Positions 61,517-64,000 of a stretch of DNA of 64,000 bases are shown in pieces. The position numbers and the translations under genes were made by a program. The number at the start of each line of letters is the position of its first letter. Within the stretch, counting starts at the first letter, position 1. Origin of the DNA: Escarpia spicata (Eukaryota > Annelida > Polychaeta > Sabellida > Siboglinidae); contig OZ023212.1 of the NCBI GenBank assembly GCA_963995525.1, forward strand, positions 8,456,504 through 8,520,503, given 5' to 3'. The notes under the pieces are model-generated. The model did no database searches, had not been told where the DNA came from, and saw only the letters and a list, made by a program, of their open reading frames with translations.

Positions 61517-62150
61517 GGTACTCAACGACAGACCACATACACGTCGTAAGCCAACTGAAAGAGAAGTGCCGAGAATATAATATCTCGCTCTGCATCGCTT
61601 TCGTCGACTACGAGAAGGCTTTCGACTCGGTGAAAACTCAAGCAATACTGACCTCCCTTCAAGAACAGGGGATAGAAGACGCGTACATCGAACTCCTGAA
61701 AGACATCTACTCCAACAGCTCGGTGACAGTCCATCTACACAAAAAGAGCAACAAGATCAACATCAAGAGAGGAGTACAACAGGGTAACACCATATCGCCC
61801 AAGCTGCTTACGGCAACACTCGAAAGCATATTCCGAAAACTGACCAGGGAAACCAGAAGTTTATGGATAGACGGAGAATACCTTCCCTTCGCCGACGACA
61901 TACTCATATGCGCTATTACTACAGGAGCTAGCTGATGAAAATGAAAAACAAGGTCTCAAGATGAACATTTCACAAGACAAAAGTGATGCTAGAAAATGAC
62001 ACACCAATATATGTCAACACCACGCAGATACATTATCAGAGACAAAAACCAAGACAAGGAGATTCAAAGAAGAATCACCGCCGGCTGGACAGCATTCGCC
62101 AAACACCGCGACATCTTCAAGAGTAACTTTGGTATCTTCAATAGCGCCGC
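61517..62150 (+). mobile_element. RTE-like LINE, sense 3' half
   Basis: The + strand reads YSTTDHIHVVSQLKEKC, LCIAFVDYEKAFDSV (RT motif A), VTVHLHKKSNKINIKRGVQQ, GNTISPKLLTATLESIF (motif B) and EYLPFADDILICA (motif C, with a small deletion just before it). Then come frame-shifted remnants of the thumb (QGLKMNIS, AGWTAFAKHRDIFKSNFG in shifted frames). It is truncated near 62150, before the usual C-terminus. It starts at the residue where the inverted 5' half stops. Confidence 0.8.
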
Positions 62151-62329
62151 CGCTCAATGAAAAATGTACGCAACTGAGAAGCGTAGTAGTTATTGTCTTG
62201 TTCGCTATGTTACGTACTTTAACTCGTATTGCCTTAACCATTTTCGATTGACAATAAACACATTATCCAAAGTCGTATTAGGAGTGTTGGACTTAACCAA
62301 CGCTAAACCCCATGCATTCTGTTGCGAAC
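62151..62329. other. short unclassified stretch
   Basis: Between the RTE truncation and the 16-bp minisatellite; nothing recognised. Confidence 0.3.
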
Positions 62330-62830
62330 ATGTGAGACCGCGTATAGACGAGACTACGTAAAGACGAGACCACGTATAGACGAGAACACGTACAGACGAG
62401 AACACGCATTGACGAGGCCACGTATAGACGAGGCCACGTATAGACGAGGCCATGCACAGACGATGCCACGTACAGACGAGAACACATACAGACGAGATCA
62501 CATACAGGCGAGACCACTTACTGACGGGACCACGTACAGACGAGACCATGTATAGACGAGAACACGTACAGACGAGAACACTCATTGACGAGGGCACGTA
62601 TAGATGAGGCCATGCACAGACAAGACCACATTTAGACGAGATCACGTACAGACGAGACCACTTACTGACGGGACCACGTATAGACGAGACCACGTATAGA
62701 CGAGACCACGTATAGACGAGACCACGTACAGACAAGACCAAGTATATACGAGACTACGTATAGGCGAGACCACGTATAGACGAGACCACGTACATACAGA
62801 CCACATACAGACGAGACCACGGATTTGTTA
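62330..62830. repeat. 16-bp minisatellite, about 31 copies
   Basis: Unit ACGTATAGACGAGACC, with variants ACGTACAGACGAGAAC and CATGCACAGACGAGGC. It lies in the intron just before the stalk exon acceptor. The minus-strand open frame over it is a repeat artefact. Confidence 0.96.
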
Positions 62831-62899
62831 ATGAGACTCGTCTGAACAACATAATGTAAGAGTTCTCTCATTATAATTAGATGATTACAATTGTTGCAG

Positions 62900-63019
62900 A
62901 ACCAACCACAACGGGTATTCCAGTCGACGCGGACACTACTACTGTTAGCGTGAACACCGAAGACACGACCGTAGGTGATGCATTGGCCACCAGCACCCAC
63001 TCAGTGAATTTAGCTTTAG
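62900..63019 (+). CDS. TSP1/VWA membrane protein, Thr/Ser-rich stalk exon
   Basis: Acceptor CAATTGTTGCAG (62899), donor TTTAG|GTAAGA (63020); 120 bp, phase 1-1. Reads EPTTTGIPVDADTTTVSVNT, then EDTTVGDALATSTHSVNLAL. Rich in Thr, Ser, Asp and Val and lacking Cys: a likely O-glycosylated juxtamembrane stalk. It contains one copy of the 12-residue unit that is expanded at 55829-56475. The exon is intact and joins the transmembrane exon in phase. Confidence 0.75.
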
Positions 63020-63651
63020 GTAAGAACCAACAAACGAGTGCTCGCTAAGGATGGTCGCACAAGTTCGCAATATCCCCCAAAAGGTATAGCATTAGATATT
63101 GGTGGGAGGAGGTTGGTCGTCAACACTCTTCGCTCGAAATCAACGGTTACTGTAGCGCCACGGACATAATGAAATTGTTATCAGTCGGCATTAATTTTAC
63201 GTTATCGTATGTATCAGAAGCGAGAAGCGTGTTGCATAGTGGCTTGGTAAGTTGGTAGCTATGTCACGTAAGTTAAACTGGTACGAAGTTGCCCATTGTC
63301 TATTGGCAATAAGGTAGCGAGTGTGGTGGATTGAGCCAACAAGACACATTATCCATTTTGTTGCGAACTTATGACACCACGTGTAAAACGGATTCGACTA
63401 TATTGGTCAATGTCACCAAGAGTTCTATTTCACTCGGTATCTGTACATAATTAACGAATAACTATATCAAGTCCTAGACACATATGTTACAAACAAATAA
63501 CAAGTTGAACTACTCAGTCTTATAACCTTTTTCACACGTGTACGCTATGTACTTCTAACGCATATTTATTTAGGATACTTTTTTATAAACACACACGCAT
63601 TAATACAATAGCACATTAAATATATATATATACAGTTGCCTTGTTTTCCAG
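63020..63651 (+). other. intron between stalk and transmembrane exons
   Basis: 632 bp, AT-rich, with a (TA) run at 63621-63632 before the acceptor. No repeat family recognised. Confidence 0.6.
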
Positions 63652-63747
63652 AACACGTATTGACGATTGCGTTAGCGGCACTTTCTGCTGCGTTAGTTAC
63701 TGTTGGGTTGATGCAATGCGGTTTGGTGTATTGGTGCACTCGAAAAG
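63652..63747 (+). CDS. TSP1/VWA membrane protein, transmembrane exon
   Basis: Acceptor TTGTTTTCCAG (63651), donor CGAAAAG|GTAGGA (63748); 96 bp, phase 1-1. Reads EHVLTIALAALSAALVTVG, then LMQCGLVYWCTRK. About 25 hydrophobic residues followed by a positively charged TRK stop-transfer signal give a single-pass, type I topology with the TSP1 and VWA domains outside. Juxtamembrane cysteines (MQC, YWC) could be acylated. The cytoplasmic tail must lie beyond 63748 and probably beyond the window. Confidence 0.8.
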
Positions 63748-63929
63748 GTAGGATATTACTTACAAAGACAACTATTTATCTGAAATTCCATAAATGTGTC
63801 ACTGTTGTCGAATGGTTATACGACGTTATCACTTACCTGCGCACATAAGGCCACAAATGTCTTTTCCTGGTTGTCTTGTGTGCGCTTGCTATCTCCCGTA
63901 CGTTTGGGACTGAGTATATTAAAAGGGCG

Positions 63930-63965
63930 CAGAGCCATTGATATATATATATATCAATGGCTCTG
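63930..63965. repeat. 36-bp perfect palindrome
   Basis: CAGAGCCATTG, then 14 bp of alternating AT, then CAATGGCTCTG. Perfectly self-complementary with no spacer. Lies in the intron after the transmembrane exon. Confidence 0.93.
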
Positions 63966-64000
63966 GAGGGACGTAGTCTGTTTGTCTACCCGTAATTAGT

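Larger units (their letters stand above)
55612..62899 (+). other. large intron with nested repeats
   Basis: A 7.3-kb intron, if the exon 7 donor is used. In order: a repeat-expanded copy of the stalk exon (55829-56475), a minus-strand LINE (56600-59690), an RTE element in two opposed halves with a SINE-like block between them (59690-62150), and a 16-bp minisatellite (62330-62830). Confidence 0.55.

Noticed and set aside
62205..63000. Minus-strand repeat frames (VYTWSRLYVVSSIRG)
   Set aside because: Products of the 16-bp minisatellite, which cycles through frames.

Overview
The window looks like nuclear DNA from an invertebrate animal, probably marine. Coding exons are short and split by introns with GT..AG borders. 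Intergenic DNA is full of microsatellites and minisatellites. There are relics of several LINE groups (CR1-like, L2/Jockey-like, RTE-like) and tRNA-derived SINEs with a shared CORE-like block. I cannot fix the phylum; a mollusc, annelid, brachiopod or amphioxus would all fit. Nothing bacterial, viral or organellar was seen.

Layout. 1-13 kb: no convincing host exon, only LINE scraps and large simple repeats (TTGA, GT, CCCT). 13-19 kb: two adjoining SINE pieces, a field of a recurring GTCCAACGTCATC-type motif, and one long CR1-like element with a single obvious frameshift. 19-29 kb: a run of minisatellites with units of 6, 48, 3, 30, 27 and 18 bp. 32-36 kb: one acidic coiled-coil first coding exon (+) whose donor lies in a GT microsatellite, then a decayed P2RX7 C-terminal-like exon (+). 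38-41 kb: a broken, intron-bearing transposase-like gene (-). 42-46 kb: a triplicated 530-bp unit and arrays of 25 and 51 bp.

48.1-64 kb holds the best gene, on the + strand and running off the right edge. It encodes a predicted type I membrane protein: signal peptide, two thrombospondin type 1 repeats, one von Willebrand factor A domain over three exons, a degenerate EGF-like module, a Thr/Ser-rich stalk and a transmembrane helix. Exon borders were placed by eye from GT/AG signals, and every junction is phase-consistent (phase 1 except the VWA 1/2 junction, which is phase 0). A TATA-like box and a DR5 repeat of AGGTCA lie upstream. The large intron between the EGF-like and stalk exons contains an expanded 36-bp copy of the stalk exon, a decayed Jockey/L2-like LINE, and an RTE element whose 5' half is inverted against its 3' half.

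All calls rest on reading the sequence. No alignment or database search was run, so family names are from recognition of motifs.
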